DNA from: Nymphaea colorata
Lineage: Eukaryota > Streptophyta > Magnoliopsida > Nymphaeales > Nymphaeaceae
NCBI RefSeq assembly: GCF_008831285.2
Contig: NC_045142.1
Location: 24,689,876 to 24,753,875 of the forward strand
Length of the DNA stretch: 64,000 nt
Reading direction: 5' to 3'
Positions 48,410-61,330 of this stretch are shown piece by piece. The position numbers and the translations under genes are program-made. Numbering within the stretch: position 1 is the first letter of the stretch; each line of letters begins with the position of its first letter. A model generated the notes under the pieces. That model saw only the letters and a list, made by a program, of their open reading frames with translations, was not told the DNA's origin and did not search any database.

Positions 48410-51400
48410 ATGGAAGGAGAGGACGAAGAGATGTGTGTTGAAGAAGGAAATCGAAATATTATGAGGAAGCTCGGCCTTCGGAACACCATCCAGACCAACT
48501 TCGGAGAGGATTACGTTTTCCAAATTGCTTCCAGGTGTGCCTTCTGCTTCTTTCTTTATTGGGTTTCTCCTTCTTTTTTCCCTTTTTTTTTTGGGTTTAT
48601 GAGGACTCTACTACTATTTGGAATGCTTGGGCAGTTCTTTTATTCACTGCCACTTTAATTTTTTTGCGAAACTTCATTATGGGTAATCTCTAGAAACGAT
48701 TTATAGACATGTTTTTGCTTGTGTTTTTGAGTCCTTGGGCCGTTCACGAAATACTTCTTTCCCAAAGAGAATCTTCGAGGAAGTGCATTGGCAAAGATTA
48801 TTGATCAACGGCGTTGCGTACTCGTGTTCTACTGAAGTAACATGATTTCTATCACTCGGTTTTGTTCTTTTGATTGTTTCTGCTGCAATCTGGTAGTTTT
48901 CCTTGCAAAAGGAATAGGTGAATGCGGCAAGTACGATTCTCTACGTGGTTTTGGAATTGGATTCATACATAAATTTTTTGCTAGTTTTCAGGAATTGATT
49001 GAAAATGTTGTCTTTCCCGTGCTGTAATGCATCGGAAATAGGATTATTCGTCGCGCACTCTCCTTCTTCTCCCGCTTGAAAATGCGCTTACTTTGTGTTT
49101 CTTTTTTTTTTTCATATTCACATTCGGTAACTGTTTACGCTAGTTTTAAGTTTATGGAGGCAATGTGTATTCATTCTTTATTGGTTTAAATTAATAATGT
49201 GGTGTGTAATACGGAAATGATGTCCTTTGTCTATCATTTTTTCTGTTTTATTAAGCATGTGCCAAGATGTCTCCTGCTTCTGTCCATGCTGGTATGCCGA
49301 TTTGCCTTTGCTTACAATGTGGTTGCTGCATTATGACAGACTATTATGAGGGGTTTGTATTTTATTTATTTTATGTTTATATTTCATTAGTAATTAGAAA
49401 CAAAATATAAGGTTAAGCAAGTTGCTGGATTTATTGTCTCTTCAGTGATTTGGAGTAAAACCACTTATAGAAACCAAGACACACTGGGATCTAATATATA
49501 CTTCCCTGTTAGAAAATGGTTGTCATCATCTATGCTAAATTTCCAAGGACACTTTTCACAAGAATCATCTTCTAATCTTGATAATCTTGTTCTCCTTTCT
49601 CGGTTGCTTTATCCCTGATCTGACGTTATTCTTCAAGTTGTTGATTGCTACGTGTCAGTAATGGGATTTTTTATTTGCTTCTAAGCCAGGAGATTCCAGC
49701 TATGGCAGTCTCGTTATCAACAAACATAATCAAATTATATTCCCCAGAAACAGGACAGTACCTTGGAGATTGCAAGGGGCACAGTAACACTATTCATGAA
49801 ATTTCATTCTCTGTTCCATCTTCACCTTATATTCTACATTCCTGCTCTTCTGATGGAACTATTAGAGGGTGGGATACAAGAATCTTCAAGCAGGTCTGTG
49901 ATGTACTCTTATCAGTAAACTTGGTGTTGTTTCTCTTCTTCATTTCATCAGCATTTGCTGCCTGATGCTATTATGCCAATTACTTCTCTTACAGTCTTAC
50001 TTCTTCTGGCTATAAGGACCCTATGGTCAAGGAGATAGATCTCAATAACTAGTTTATAACAAATCACAAATACATATTAGTAATTTATTGCAATTATGAG
50101 GTTATGATAAATCAGGAGAGTTCTTAAACTTATATGTACAGCCACTATTATACAATTGGCCTGACTTGGCAATTCGAGTTGAATTGGTGCAGACAAACTC
50201 ATTTCAGTGTCCAATAAATGGGTGCCATATGTCATTTTTGTAAGTTTTTAAAACATTTTTTAAAGGTTTTCTCATTTCTAAATCATTTTTATATTTCCTT
50301 CTTTTTATTTGAAGAATAAATGTGTATGACATACATATATTTGCTGATTGAGAACCGATTCAGCTGAATTGCTGTATTGGATAGCTCACCAAACTGGCGT
50401 CATGGCCATTTTGATTCAAAATGTGATTGAGTGTATGAGCACTAATCTCAACATTGTTGTATAAGTATGATTTTCTAAGCAGATTTGTTTATAACTATCC
50501 ACATGGCATGCTATGGAGTGCAGGGATTTTTGTGCCGGTTCCCATCTTACGTTCCATAAGGTATGCCAAGCGTGTGTTTTATATGCTGCATCCTTTTTCT
50601 TTTCAGGTTTCACTATTAAGAGGTGCTTCTTCGCAAGAAATATTCAGCTTTAGCTTTGAGCAATCCAGTGGAAATCTCCTTGCAGCTGGTTGTAATTCAC
50701 AGGTACAGTCTATTAGCAGAAACTGATAATTATGATGTTAAGAGGTACCTTTATGTGTTCTATGTGTTGTGCACATTATACATCTCAATGCCAAGAAATA
50801 AATTTCAATGTCAGACTTGAAAGGGTGGGATCTGACTTGCTAGTGGAAGCAGATCAAGCCTAAAAACAGTTGTGTGGAAAAAAATAGTGTTCCCCATTTG
50901 ACTTGAAACATATGTTTACTGGGGCCCAATCACTGACCAGTTCAGTAATAATCGATAGCTTATTAATGCTGGATCAGGCCCCTAGGATCAATTAGTATAT
51001 GAAGCTCGATGTGGTCCATTTCTTTTCATCTGGTTCAGTTAAGTGCAACAACTTGTGATTTGTGAGTTGGCCTGAGGCAGTGAAGAATTATGGAAGAAAG
51101 CTGGAGCATAAGGAGTTAAGAAAAATTCCATCTCAAGTCAAACCATTAGTCTGTCTAGAAAGCCTATAGTTATAAAGAATCTTTGGCCGTCATGTCTGTC
51201 TATTTTGGAATTAGACTCCATGCTGTATCCTATTTTGCAGCCTCTGTAGGACTTTTCGGGCCTAAAGGTGCAGGCCATGTAGTTGTGGCCATCAATCATT
51301 TGGTCTAGTTGAGCATGTGATAAGCCTTCAGTCTTGTATAATGTGAATGATTTCTGTTATTTTTAGATTATGGCTCTGACCTGACTCTTGATATTGAATA

Positions 51401-54400
51401 GGTTAAATTAATTTTGAAATTTTTTTTTCCTTAATTACTAGGAATATATTCAGCTTTTCAATCTTATGTGTTGCTCTTAGCTCACGTCATGCATTTGCAA
51501 TGAAGCTCTTAGTAGTATTTTCCACATCAATGAAATGTTGAACCTGTTTAATTCAACTGTTTTTCTATATTTTGTTTATCAGCAGATACTTTTTTGGGAT
51601 TGGAGGAATTCGAAGGCTTTGGCATGTTTGGAAGATTCACATGTTGATGATGTCATACAGGTTAGATCGTGATAATACTATTTTGAGATTGCTTAATTTG
51701 CTTTGCATGGTTTGGTTGAATCACTGCTTGGGGATTTTTATTTCTTTTTCTGTGTCTCCTAACTGTACTTACATTGAGAATTGAGAAAATTCATTGATCA
51801 GTTGCAGTTTTATTTATATAGCTGTTTGTTTTGCTCTCACCACCATACGATTGCATACATATTTACACATCTATTAAATTTGTGAATATATGGCACCATT
51901 CATGCCAACTTGTGTGTGTGCGTGCTGGCTAAATGGATTATAAACTAGTTTCAACCTGTACATAACATTTGAATATCTGGATACATCTAATTATTTTCCC
52001 CAGGACATTAAGTGCCGTTTGCTTGGTGATGCATGAATCAGCTTGTTCTTGGCTTCTTGCGGGCATCTTAATTTTTGTTATTTTTCTCATTTGAATGCAT
52101 CTTTTTCTTTACCTTGTGAACGTTTTGAAGGTATCTCATGATGGGGTTTTCCAGGTCAAATTTGTTCCAGAACACAAAAACAGGCTCATTTCTGCGTCCG
52201 TTGATGGACTTTTATGCATCTTTGATACTGAGGGTGACATCAATGATGAGAATCAGTTGGATTCTGTAAGTAGTAGTTGGTAAGCATTATCTCTTATAAT
52301 TTCACGTCTCCAATTAGGAACCTCGAGGAGAAAATAGCTTTTGGTTCCCTGGGTTTGCATGCACTGTTTTCTCATCCCTATAATTGTTTAAACTTTAAAA
52401 GCACTCCTTCTCTTTTCAGTGCATTTGCAAAGCGAAATGCTAAACCAAAAAAATGCAAATTTGGAACTTAAAAATGTTGGTCTGCATTACCAACTTTGCA
52501 CACTTGCTGGAAAACATGGTCGTGGTGCTTTTTCAAGTGGTTGGAGTTCTCCTTGTTGGTTTATTAATTATTTACTCATGTATCTGATGAGTACCAGGAG
52601 GGGCATAGCTCATGAGATTTTGCAACCAAGCCAATTTTAGATTTATAAAAAGGATTTTTCCTTCCATGAGAACTGAAATAACAGTCCCAAAAAAAAAGAA
52701 AGGAAAGGTTGCAAAAACGTGGTCCAGTTTTGATGGAATAAGAAAAAAATTTGCTTAAGTTTGTATTTATTTCATTTGACTGCCTAGATTATACAGGAAA
52801 GAGGCGGTTAACTAAAAGAAGTCCAAACTTAAGTGTGTTTTTGTTATACTTCCAAAGTGTAAGTGCATTCTTGTACGTTCCAAAAGAAACTAAGGCTGGG
52901 ACCAACAGCCTAATTGCTTTGTAGAAACCCGATGGAGAAAGGTGTGGACGTGCAATTGAAAGTGCAATTAGTTTCATGAGTATCTTAAATTATAGGACTT
53001 GTCAGTGAAGTATCTATGTCCATGCTCATACTTTTAGTGCTACAAAAAGGAAGTACGGGATGGAAGGGTTAGCTTTGTGTTTTAGGCAGTGTGGTTCGTG
53101 AATATCTAATGTTGCTATTACTTTTTAGGTTATGAATGTGGGAACTTCAATTGCAAAGGTTGGCTTGTTTGGAGACAGAAGCCGAAAACTTTGGTGTTTG
53201 ACACACATTGAGACATTAAGGTTCTATCCTAGTCTTCCTATATACTAATCTTATTCTTATAAAATATGCAGTTCGTTCTCATACCTGCACTAAACATGCC
53301 TATGGATCAGGATTACCAATGTTGTATGTGTTGTATATATGTGTATGGAGGATGTTTTTTCTCAAAAAGGAAAACTTTGGGAAGAAGAAAGAGCGATCAT
53401 TGTTGTTACCCACCACTCAGCTTTGGAGCTGGTTGTTGTGGTTTCTGTGGCTCCACTCAATCAGTATCTCCTCTATGGAGCCTAAGGTGCCGTTTCATGC
53501 GAAGAGATGTTTGGCATAGCATATACTTTTAGATCATTCTTAAGCTAACAGAGCTTTCCAGTTAATAATCTAACCCTAAAGGGCAAAAAATTTCACTTAG
53601 TTGACAACTAAAAAAAAGCGTGTGGATTACATCGATTGCTGTTCATAAAATCCATATCATCAGCAAACTAGTAATGTATCAATTTGTCTGACTAGATGAG
53701 TTTAGGTTGTCATGGTTTGGTGCTAGCTTCTTTGTTCACCTTATATTATTCTCTTTGGAGCTTCTGAGCTAAGAACTTGGCTTTTTTGCAGTGTCTGGGA
53801 CTGGGAAGACTCGCTTAAAGAAGTGGATTTTCAAGATGCCCGCACCTTGGCTTCCGATAGCTGGAATCTTGGTCATGTATGAAATTGCCAGATGATATGT
53901 TTTTAATTTCAGTTCACTTGCATGTCATTTTTTTTCACATCTCTCAGATAGTGCATGGTAGTTTGAGATTTTATGTCTCTATTTGCCATATTTCTGCCGA
54001 AGTTTCTATAGTTCTTTATGCTATTGTTTCAGTTCAGTAGGAAATTCTTCGACCTGACAATATGCAAACTTGACACCCAGGCAACCCCTCTGGGGTGCCT
54101 CATTCCTAGTATCCACACATGAGAAAAGCAAAAAAGATGCCCATGTGAAATTAGGAAATGCTCCGAAGTCTATGGAGAACTTGTCAGTCTAAGTGTCAAA
54201 CTTTTAAGCGCATGTTTTTGTTTAGGTTGACTACTTTGTGGATTGCCACTATAATGGAGCTGATGATAAGCTGTGGGTGATTGGGGGTACAAATGATGGA
54301 ACTTTAGGTTACTTCCCTGTGAACTACAAGAACCCCAAAGCAATTTGTTCTCCAGATGCAGTTCTAGAGGGTGGCCATTCCGCAGTTGTCAGAACCATCT

Positions 54401-54597
54401 TGCCATCTTCAGCTGTGCACATGGGTTCTGTCGGAAGCTTTGGTAGTATTTTTGGCTGGACGGGAGGCGAGGACGGCCGGTTGTGCTGTTGGCTATCAGA
54501 TGAATCAGCTCAAATAAACCCCTCATGGATATCAAATTCCCTGGTGATGAAGTCATCAACAAATCAGAAACGACATCGGCACCATCCCTATCATTGA
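48410..54597 (+). CDS. GTS1: WD40 protein GIGANTUS1 (WDR89 homologue), 8 exons
   Basis: Exons: 48410-48534, 49686-49893, 50607-50702, 51586-51660 (or from 51583), 52155-52265, 53129-53220, 53792-53876, 54226-54597; 387 residues, as in Arabidopsis GTS1. WD40 blades are visible: AVSLSTNIIKLYSPETGQYL, HSCSSDGTIRGWDTR, GNLLAAGCNSQILFWDWRNS, CLEDSHVDDVIQVKFVPEHK, LISASVDGLLCIFDTEGDIN, TLSVWDWEDS, HVDYFVDCHYNGADDKLWVI, GWTGGEDGRLCCWLSDE. The basic tail (NQKRHRHHPYH) matches the KKNRHSPY-type tail I remember. In Arabidopsis GTS1 affects germination, growth and biomass and is linked to ribosome biogenesis factors; here it would be a scaffold in the same process. Exon 2 starts at the TCTAAG acceptor (49686), since the nearer CCAG would break the frame. 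The fourth acceptor is a NAGNAG site. Confidence 0.95.
50160..50385. mobile_element. Probable TIR element in GTS1 intron 2
   Basis: GGCAATTCGAGTTGAATTGG near the left end and CCGATTCAGCTGAATTGC near the right end are inverted, imperfect copies about 180 bp apart, around an AT-rich core. No coding capacity. Confidence 0.4.
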
Positions 54598-54862
54598 ATC
54601 TGCACTTGTTGAGCATCTGTGGTTTATCGTAAGTAACCTAGAGATCTAATATTGGACTGCGCCATTTTAATTATTCTATATTGAATAATTAAAAACTGGT
54701 TTCCTAAGGAATTTATTGAAGCTTGTTTTATGTGAATCAGGTGAGAAGACTCCCATGGTCAGAAATCACATAAACCATTTTTGTTATATTATTGTCTTTG
54801 AGCGCCAGGATTTGATGTGGAAGCAGCGTCCGTGTGTGCTTTTTGGGCGTATAAATGAAATG

Positions 54863-54914
54863 TATGTACTATAAGCCAGACTGGCTCATATGTACTATAA
54901 GCCAGACTGGTTCA
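54863..54914. repeat. 26-bp perfect-period tandem duplication
   Basis: TATGTACTATAAGCCAGACT plus six bases occurs twice in direct succession with a single mismatch, just after GTS1. Confidence 0.9.
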
Positions 54915-55412
54915 TATTTTACGTAGATATTGAATTTATGTTCTTTTGTGTCTTTCAAAAAGGGGTTTCTCATACTAGATATTGCTCCAGATGCAACTGT
55001 TTTTTTGGTGACTAAGCTTATCATTTGACTATACTCAATAAGGTGATCGAGAAGTGAGGTTGGGCTGCAGCGTTTTATACCTGCCCATCCTCTTAAATGA
55101 AACGTCATGCGATCCGTAGGGGATTGGATTTGAATCAGATGTACCCTTAACTATATGTCTTTTCTGATATTCATGTACTTGTATTCAAATTTGGATTTGT
55201 ATACATATCAAGAAGAGTCATGTCTGAATCCAGCCTTTTTTTAAGATGTCAGAACATTGGATAGAAGATATTTATTTCAAACTAAATTATATTTGAATCT
55301 AAAACTGATCAGATATCCAATGGATGTCATTTTTATACACCAATCGAATTTAATTTTTTAATCGGATATTACGTTTTGGTTGATTCAAATTGAATAATAT
55401 TGATATCTATAT

Positions 55413-55694
55413 GGGGGTGTTTGGATGACAAATTAAAGCCAGTTTTCAAGAGACAGAACTTAGTTTTGCCCCAAAACACCATTTGAAGGATGTTTGAATG
55501 ACATTAAAACTTGGTTTTGTTAAAAACCAGTTTTGGCAAAATCTGGTTTTCATAAAGGTTTCCTCCCCTTGGCCTCTATACCAGGTTTCACTTGTCATCC
55601 AAACTAAGTTTACAAAATTGGCTTTTAACCATATTTTAAAAAAAATGGTTTTCACAAAACCAAGTTTTTGAAGGGTGTCATGCAAACACTCCCT
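55413..55694. mobile_element. MITE of the GTGTTTGGATGACA family, about 280 bp
   Basis: Left TIR GGGGGTGTTTGGATGACA and right TIR TGTCATGCAAACACTCCC (inverse GGGAGTGTTTGCATGACA) agree at most positions. The body repeats AAAACCAGTTTTGGCAAAAT-like inverted motifs and contains a second inner end-like motif (GGATGTTTGAATGACA), suggesting nesting. Related copies lie at 60829-61330 and near 24010-24110. Confidence 0.7.
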
Positions 55695-57223
55695 CCCTAC
55701 ATATTGGTCATGCCTTAAGAGAGATGAGGCAAACTGTATCATTTGAGTGTCCTTCGTTTTGTCGAATGCCATGTTTCATTCACCTTCATTTGAACTTGTT
55801 TCTGTTATTTTTTATTTTCCATTAGTGGAGCGCCAATTCCTACGGCTAATTGGGAATAAGATTTGAATTGAAAATAACAAACCAATCAGATAAAATAAAG
55901 CAGGGAAGTCACTCGCCCCTTTACCCGTTATTAGAGGTTTGTGAGAACCCGTGAGAACCACACCTCGCGTATGCGAAAGGGGTTGAGAGGGACTACTAGT
56001 CTTGGGACTTTTTGTCGCCCCGGTGTTTTTACCTGCAATAAACAAGAGACTATCCACAAGAATGAAATACTAGATCATATCAGCATCGTGCGTTTACAAT
56101 GTTAAATATTTCCCGTAACACCAGGTCGTGATATATTCAACAATTTGTTCATGCTGAAAGCATTTATGAGGATTATCACCGACTAGCGCTCCTCCAAACC
56201 CCGCTAGGTTGTTGGGTTGTAGTATCATCACAAGCTTGAGCAGTTAGTTTTTCTAGATGGTTATAAAGCAAATAATGGTCGAAACAACGCATTCAATTGC
56301 AGTTTTATACAAGAAACCAGATCTTCATTCGATCTCACTTTCTTATTTCTTGAGCTGAAATATAATGGCATTTAGATCTGATACGCAGTCTTAAGATAAA
56401 TAAGAATAAAAAATATGGACGTCCAAATTAAGAACTGATAGGAAACCCACTTGTTTGCATTTCTACAAAGTCCCAAGCCCTGCTCATCAGAGGTTAGACA
56501 ATAGAGATAACCTATTATAATTTTTCAATATTATCAGTATCAGTGTACAAATAAAATGAGAATCTTAAGGGTCAATTCTACGTCTGCCAGAAGACCCTTT
56601 TGGTTTGATAAACCATGAATTCTAAGCGAGTTTTTTGCTGCATCTGCAAAAGCATGTCAAATCAGATTTTAAGGATCTTATATGAGGCAATTAAAAGCCT
56701 CACAAAAAAAAACTTAAAACATTAAAAAAAGTTGAAACACATAACGAAAAGAAGCTTGAGTCGGTTTGTCAACAGACAGGGCAGAGAGATGGAAAAAAAC
56801 TTTCATATAGTCCCAGTTTCACGTCCAAGCATAAATCTCATCATATCAAGGATCTTTCCCATTAAATCAAGTTTCACATCCTTGCATGGCTGCCCTGATT
56901 CCCATCTGAAATCCTTCAGACAAAAAAAAAAACAAGAGAAGCAAATATATAGCGCAGCACCCAACACCCACCAGGGATAACAAATCAAGTACAAGCCAGC
57001 CAAGAACATGAAGACAGGATGGAGAATCCAGGAAGGAAGAAGCATGGGAAAGGAGTTCAGGCTCAACAATACTAAGAAGGTGATAAATACTTGGGAAAAC
57101 AAACACCGAGTGCAACACTGCTCAAATTGGCACCTTGCAACTAAACCAATACCATATATGTTGATTTTTTGTATTGCAATGCCTGGTTGTCACAATCCTA
57201 ACCAACCTATCATCTGCCGACCA

Positions 57224-60200
57224 TCACTTTTCTGAACTTGCAGCTTCCTCTTTGACAGGAGTTGGTTCTGTTTTATCAGCTTCCTTGTTTGCATCCGGTT
57301 CTGCTGTTCCAACTCCTTCGTTAGCCGGACTGTCAACCACTTCATCTACCGAACAAGGAAAGAGATAGAACAATGTAAGCAATTTCCCAAGCAGAATTCC
57401 TATAACCCGAACTTTCAGTACCAGCTGTCACAAGCAAGAAAATAAGAAGTGCGGCAAGCAAGACTCACGGCTATAGATTGCACATACATCCATGGCGACG
57501 CCCACATATAGACAGTTCATGGCTTACTTACTTCCTGGAACAGGTTGGGGCATTTCTATTCCCTTTTGGTTTTTAGGGCCTAGGTGAGTTTTATGATTTT
57601 ATCTATTTAGAATTTTCATTGGAACGAGAAAATTCTGGAGGAAATCTGAAATATGCATGTTAGGATTCAAATTAAGGAAAAGCATAACGTAAAAAAACAA
57701 TGAACAAAAATTCTCAGATTAGAAGATGTTCATTTGGCAGTTAGCATCAATATTTTAAATAATAAGATACATCTACAAGTAACTGAATCTGTGACGGCAA
57801 AGGTTAATGTATTTTTCTATTAAATAGTAAGATATATCACATATTTCTTGTCTCTAAAGAACCACACATAGTTTTGGAGATAGTTTATTGTCCAATACTC
57901 GGAATGCAGCCTTGCATAACAGAAACATTAGCCCTGCAATGGAAATATTCAACCAAAGGCAAACGAAGCAGTTTCCTGCCTATGGAAAATCTATGAAAAA
58001 CTTGTTATGGCTGCTGAATTTAAACAAATAGTAGAAAATCATCCATCAATGACTGGCAACATCTAAAGGGAACGGAGGAAACTACCTTCATCCTCACTGT
58101 CTTCAATATCATCGCCCATGCCCCCCATGGCCCCATGCCCCCATGGCCCCCAAGCCCCCCATGGCCCCCATGCCCCCCATGGCCCCCAAGCCCCCCATGG
58201 CCCCCATGCCCCCCATGCCCTCCATGCCCCCACCAAATTTCTGCATAAGAATATAAGGCAAAAACGTTCAGAAATATCTCAAGTGATGGCTACCAATAAT
58301 TGCTTTGATCATAAATTCTTACCGAGAAATCCATTCCTCCCAAGTCCATGTCATTTCCTGATCAAAGACAAAAGACCTTGGTAACTATTTGCATGCACTT
58401 ATGTGAAAACAAGGACATGCACACACCCGAAACGTAAACATGTAATACTAACAAGCAGATAAAAGCTTTAAAGGACATACCAATTTCATCATCATCTTCA
58501 TCAACCCACTTGTCCCAATCCACCTTTAGGAAGTGGGGCGCCTTACCATCACCTCGCAACAACTTCTTCCACCATCCATTTGCTGCTTTCTTTATCACAC
58601 AAAAGATGCTGCGAACACCAATGTTTATCTTGCTCTCCTGAAACCACCAGTTAGCAAACAAAAGATGACATGAGAAAAATATTATGATTAGAAACATGCT
58701 GAAAAACGTCATACTCCAATAAGGCAATAACTATCCATCATTTACCTCCACATTCACTTTATCATGAAGATCCAACTTCAATTCGTATTGATTGTCGCTT
58801 GCTCCCGCAGTTGCAGAAAAGTTTAAAACACCATCAGGCTCAAGATTGACCTTCGCATTTTTGGCATCAGGCAAAAGTATTGTGACATAAACATTGTCTG
58901 CCCTCTGTGCCCACTTCACCTCAGGATGGCGGCTGCATGGTTTCAATAGAAAAAGGGGTTAGCAAAGGACCTTGATAAAGCATATGAGAAGGATTTTCTT
59001 TCTAGCTTTATCAAAACATGGAAAGAAACTCATTTCAAAAACAAGGTCAATCTTCACAAGACACAAGTTAAACAACACCATACAGGCTTGGAGAAAAATT
59101 AACAGTAACTGAAGTGTGCTGCTGAACAACAGATCATTTTAAAGCACCAACCATGAAGTATGAATTCCAAGGGTACAGAATCCTATTATTCTCTAAAGTA
59201 ATGCCTTTTCCTCGGTCCTTTTTTTATATGTGTAGCCAAAACATTTCCCAAAAATAAGCTTGATGCGAAAAATAACTCTTGCTTGAAAAATAGCCTAAGA
59301 CAAGAGGAATTTCTAAAACAGGAGTATCTCTATAACAGGAGTGTCTTGCTTTGTCAAACTAATTCTAATTCATGATCTTGATACAATGACGCCCGCACCT
59401 ACAAAGTGAACATGTTGCCAAAGAAGATAACCTTGTATAGCAGCTAAGGCAGGACCCAATTCTCTGAAATGGAAATATCACTTAAGGGATGCAGAAGATA
59501 TGGTTCAGACAGAAGAGACCCACTAAGAGTGAGAAAATTGTTTGTATACCCCGTCAATAGAATATGTCAGCTGGACCTGCTTTAGCAAGCAATGCGCATG
59601 CATAAACAAGGAGTACGCGACAAAATTGACTTGGGGGCCCCTTCTTGTTATGGGCCTGAAAATCCTTTACTGGCAGCTACTGCCTTCGGGTGCAACCCAT
59701 GAGCTACTCACCTTGCTTCCCGGTGCTGAACACCGGACAAGGTAATGACGTCATACAGTAAGGCTTCTTCTCCTCAGTACTCGTACTCATGATTTCCATA
59801 ATAAACCAACCGATAATCCATGCAGACGATCTCATTTCCTACTCGGGTGCTAACTTCACGCGGAACAGGCAACATAGGAACACCCAATTCATTGTTCAGC
59901 CGTTTTTCCTAGTATTGGATCAAAACAGCACTACAACTTCCAAATAGAGTGGACAAACATCAATAAAATTGCACCCTAAGCAAGTTCAACGGCTGTATCA
60001 ACTCGGTTCACCAAAATAGGATCCATTTTCGCAATTCAATCGAATACTAAACTCGATGCACTTCAAAAAAACAAGACCACAGAAACTCTAGTTGCACTAG
60101 AAACTTCGGATGGCAGCAAGCAAAATCATCGTCAAAACATAAACGAAAAAGGCAGCGACCCAATGCAAGTTACTTAGGAACCAAATAATCTTCCGACCGA

Positions 60201-60564
60201 AAGCAAAGAATAATAAGTAAAGAAAGACAGTAAAGGTTCATCAAATCTCCGTTGATAGCCATAATCCAAACGGAACGACCCTCGGAGTGGCTAGAACTAA
60301 CCCATTCTCAACCAAACGCACATCAGGTTCGCTTCAGACCCCACAACAAAACAATAACCACCAATGGCGGAACCAAAGACCTGCTCGATCACCGGCCCCT
60401 TCTGCAACTAAACTCCGACTACGTCAAATTGGTGATTGGGTGGATACGGAAACGCATATACATAAGAGCAACTAAAATGCGGCGGTGGACTATAAAAAAT
60501 TCGGGATGTTGTGAACAAAGTACGGGATGTATCTGGAACAAATCGATCGGAAAACTCACCTCAT
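57224..60564 (-). CDS. Co-chaperone p23 (p23-1-like), 6 exons, tail frame disturbed
   Basis: HSP90 co-chaperone with a CS domain, which stabilises the ATP-bound chaperone-client complex. Exons: 60564-60560 (ATGAG only), 58932-58746, 58637-58481, 58357-58323, 58240-58086, 57345-57224. The CS domain reads SRHPEVKWAQRADNVYVTIL, NFSATAGASDNQYELKLDLH, ESKINIGVRSIFCVIKKAAN, KAPHFLKVDWDKWVDEDDDE. The next exons encode the Gly/Met-rich repeat typical of plant p23-1 (GGMGAMGGLGAM) and an acidic, Lys-containing end (EVVDSPANEGVGTAEP... AASSEK). Exon 5 is 155 nt, but its flanking phases require 3n+1. The repeat leaves frame near AMGAWGH and hits a TGA before the DDIEDSEDE segment. Two G runs each look one base short. 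This may be a sequence error or a genuine truncation after the CS domain. The CS domain itself is intact. Confidence 0.9.
58104..58235 (-). repeat. Gly/Met-coding G-run repeat in p23 exon 5
   Basis: Direct repeats of GGGGGCATGGGGGCC-type units encode GGM/GAM/GGL triplets. Long G runs make this tract prone to slippage and to base-calling errors. Confidence 0.85.
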
Positions 60565-60828
60565 ATCCGGGGACGAGATGCCCTGCAGAAGATAAGCCAA
60601 AAAACCCTAGAAAATGGACGCGCGAGGACCAACTCTCTTTTTCCTTCCTCCTCTTCTCCTTTCGCTATTCTCAAAAATGTTGGAGGCAGGGGACTGAGGA
60701 CATAGGAGTCTTTGCAGGAGAGTTTTTCAATATTGGTCCTACATTAATGCGATATTGGCTGCTGGCCTTTTGTTTATAACTATTGACAACTTGCCTTGCC
60801 ATTTCTTTTTCCATTCGTTTTGTGTTTG

Positions 60829-61330
60829 TATGACATCAAACCTGAGTCTCACCAAAACCAGTTTTGACAAAATTTGGTTTTTATTAATAACCATAAATAT
60901 CTTTTTCCCCACTATTTCTTATGTAAAATTAACCTTTTATTCTCAAACCAGGTTTTTCTTTTGTCATCTAGACATCCAAATCAAGTTTTAAAGACTTTGA
61001 GGGCATTTGGAAGAACCTAGAAGCAAAGTTTTGGAGGCAAGCTATGATTTTTTTTTTCCTTTTTACTGTTTAGATGCCATCAAAATGAGGTTTGAAGAAA
61101 GCCCGATTTCAACAAAACCTAGTTTTGTATAAGGAAACTAAAAAAATCTTGCCTCCTTTGAGATACTTTATAAGCAACATTTTTTATAACTCATTAAAAG
61201 TAAAATTTTTTTTAGAGTGTTTGGGTGCTATGAGAATTGGGTTTAAAAAAACAAAACTGAATATTGACAAAACCAGGAAAGGAAGTACAAAAATTAGACT
61301 CTCGCTAAATTATTCATAAAAAATCTGTTT
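60829..61330. mobile_element. Cluster of nested MITE-like copies (GTTTGGATG family)
   Basis: At least three partial units start with a sequence like GTTTAGATGCCATCAAAATG followed by an AACAAAACCTAGTTTTG-type inverted motif (near 60829, 61066 and 61217). They resemble the element at 55413. Boundaries between units are not clear. Confidence 0.5.

Larger units (their letters stand above)
54598..57223. other. Intergenic interval between convergent GTS1 and p23 genes
   Basis: Holds both 3' UTRs, a 26-bp tandem duplication (54863-54914), a degenerate stretch of TGGATTTG/ATTCAAAT-type sequence (about 55110-55400) and a MITE (55413-55694). Open frames at 55446-55772, 55812-56057, 56732-56980 and 56803-57118 have no recognisable content. 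Confidence 0.55.

Noticed and set aside
55446-55772. Minus-strand 108-codon open frame
   Set aside because: It overlaps most of a MITE and shows no protein features beyond repeat-derived Lys/Phe stretches.
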